60,461 nucleotides of DNA, taken from positions 1 through 60,461 of the forward strand of contig CALLDL010000057.1 of assembly GCA_937998305.1 (NCBI GenBank), written 5' to 3'. The notes under the pieces were generated by a model. It was not told the origin of the DNA. It did not search any database and saw only the letters and a list, made by a program, of their open reading frames with translations. Source of the stretch: an uncultured Desulfobacterales bacterium (GTDB taxonomy: Bacteria; Desulfobacterota; Desulfobacteria; Desulfobacterales; UBA11574). Every line of letters begins with the position of its first letter. The stretch's first letter is position 1. The position numbers and the translations under genes were made by a program. This document shows, piece after piece, positions 59,564 to 60,461 of the stretch.

Positions 59564-60013
59564 TTATTCTTTTTCGTTAACTGTATTTTCTTTAGGTAAA
59601 TTCCAGCTGAATACGCCATCACCGTAAGGGATTAATATGTTGGCATCACGAAAAGCTGTAAGCGTTATGTGTGGGTGTGGAAAATTGTTTTCCTTGGCGA
59701 TTTTATAAAGATCCGAAAGATAAAAAGTTTCTCCAATTTCTTCAATCAAAGGTTGATACAGACAGGCGATTTCATCAAGCTCCGAGGGAAATTCTTTGGG
59801 CAAATCTGAATCCGGTTGTTCTTCAGGTTCATCGTTTTCCTGTATTTTGTTGTTGTTTCGGAAACCGGTGTATTTATTTTCAAAGAACAGCAGTATCCTG
59901 TGAATTTGGGAAATTGCGGTGGACAGCACAACCAGTCCGGAAAAAACGATCAAAGCGCCGGCAATGGCCATTGCCCAGCCGTTATGAGTTGATATTGCAT
60001 GAAAGCCGTACAA
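59564..60013 (-). CDS. OadG-like small membrane subunit with C-terminal extension
   Basis: This 149-residue protein has one N-terminal membrane helix (about 14-35; AIAGALIVFSGLVVL) followed by a short acidic linker, like the gamma subunits (OadG/MmdD) of Na+-pumping decarboxylases. It lies 10 bp before oadB. The TTG start follows AAGGAAG by 7 nt. A C-terminal part of about 75 residues (LDEIACLYQPLIEEIGE onward) is longer than in minimal OadG proteins and looks like a small helical domain of unknown role. Confidence 0.65.
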   Translation of the reverse strand: MYGFHAISTHNGWAMAIAGALIVFSGLVVLSTAISQIHRILLFFENKYTGFRNNNKIQENDEPEEQPDSDLPKEFPSELDEIACLYQPLIEEIGETFYLSDLYKIAKENNFPHPHITLTAFRDANILIPYGDGVFSWNLPKENTVNEKE

Positions 60014-60347
60014 TTGATATCTTCCTTGTTCGAATAAACAACTATGTATTAAACTAATTCACATTATCAAAAAGGTGTACATTGCTTCTAATGCGTCACC
60101 ACCTGCATGAAAAACAATCCTTTTTTTCCATCATACATCTTAAAAAAAGTCAACACTAAAGCGCTGTGTGTTCTATTATCGCTTAAATTAGAATCCATTA
60201 AAATGAACAAATGGGTTAAGGAAAGAGATTGCGTTGCAATAAAAGGAGAACTACTAAAAGCTTTAAATAAACATACAAAAAAACCGATTGAACATATCTA
60301 TTTCGATTCATTTCTTTATCAGTAAAGAATCCTGGCCCAAAGGACCA

Positions 60348-60381
60348 GGCTTTGGTTTGCCCCTGAAAGGGGCTCAAAGCC
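60348..60381. other. Hairpin (GGCTTTG...CAAAGCC)
   Basis: GGCTTTG and GCCCCT pair with AGGGGC and CAAAGCC, 13 pairs with a small asymmetric internal loop and a 3-nt apical loop. It directly precedes the short direct repeats. Confidence 0.5.
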
Positions 60382-60391
60382 GTACAAGTTA

Positions 60392-60425
60392 AAAGTGTCT
60401 AAAGTGATCTAAAGTGCCTAAAGTT
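60392..60425. repeat. Iterated 9-10 bp direct repeats (AAAGTGNCT)
   Basis: AAAGTGTCT, AAAGTGATCT, AAAGTGCCT and a partial AAAGTT follow in direct order. Such iterons may bind a protein or belong to a mobile element that continues beyond the window. Confidence 0.5.
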
Positions 60426-60461
60426 ATGGTGTCGCTTCGCTCCGGTGTTTTTTTATAATTG

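Larger units (their letters stand above)
60014..60461. other. Mostly gene-free window end with hairpin and iterated repeats
   Basis: One open frame on the plus strand (60107-60325, 72 codons) has no good ribosome-binding site or recognised family and is left unannotated. A hairpin at 60348-60381 and a run of AAAGTG-type repeats at 60392-60425 follow. Confidence 0.45.

Noticed and set aside
60107-60325. 72-codon plus-strand ORF near the right end
   Set aside because: It lacks a ribosome-binding site and a recognised family; it could be real but cannot be supported.

Overview
The window reads as chromosomal DNA from an anaerobic Desulfobacterota-type bacterium (former Deltaproteobacteria). The grounds are a membrane-anchored molybdoenzyme respiration operon, 4Fe-4S proteins, an OadB-type sodium pump subunit, DUF3568 and DUF4126 proteins, and a B12-binding/radical-SAM protein beside RNase G. 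The taxonomic call is inference from gene content; no rRNA or tRNA gene was seen.

Left part (1-14.2 kb, mostly minus strand). An operon at 1.9-7.2 kb matches respiratory arsenate reductase: arrA (Tat-exported Mo catalytic subunit), arrB (four-cluster ferredoxin), arrC (NrfD-type membrane anchor) and arrD (TorD-type chaperone). An FmdE-family gene interrupted by an in-frame TAG and a MoeA-like molybdopterin-binding protein follow on the same strand. Then come AT-rich, gene-poor stretches around a SPOR-like membrane protein, a winged-helix/ferredoxin protein, a small lipoprotein and an unknown membrane protein. Two related palindromic repeats lie at 13.3 and 13.9 kb.

Middle part (14.2-39.9 kb). 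A cNMP-binding/PilZ protein precedes a five-gene peptide ABC transporter whose last ATPase gene lies between two decayed four-helix-bundle repeats. After that come an enoyl-CoA hydratase-like gene, divergent rplM-rpsI and a CYTH gene, a phosphodiesterase-like gene, an rdgC encoded as two ORFs, an MFS exporter with a YkgJ protein, PilZ, DUF4126, OmpA/VWA lipoprotein, MscS, aldehyde dehydrogenase, cyclopropane synthase, and a large fusion of endonuclease Q to a UvrD-type helicase.

Right part (39.9-60.5 kb) looks like chromosome-origin neighbourhood: a very AT-rich gap, dnaN-gyrB overlapping by 4 bp (no dnaA or recF beside them), thyA-like, asnS and an HtrA protease on the other strand, then radical SAM protein, rng, rpmH, rnpA, yidD, yidC, jag and mnmE. 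A consensus parS site sits inside a perfect 34-bp palindrome at the end of mnmE. The window ends with a YkgJ protein, a conserved hypothetical protein, a 214-bp MITE-like element, oadB/oadG-like genes, and a terminal stretch with a hairpin and iterated short repeats.

The strongest leads for follow-up are the arr cluster with its amber-interrupted fmdE, the EndoQ-UvrD fusion, the two-ORF RdgC, and the parS palindrome.
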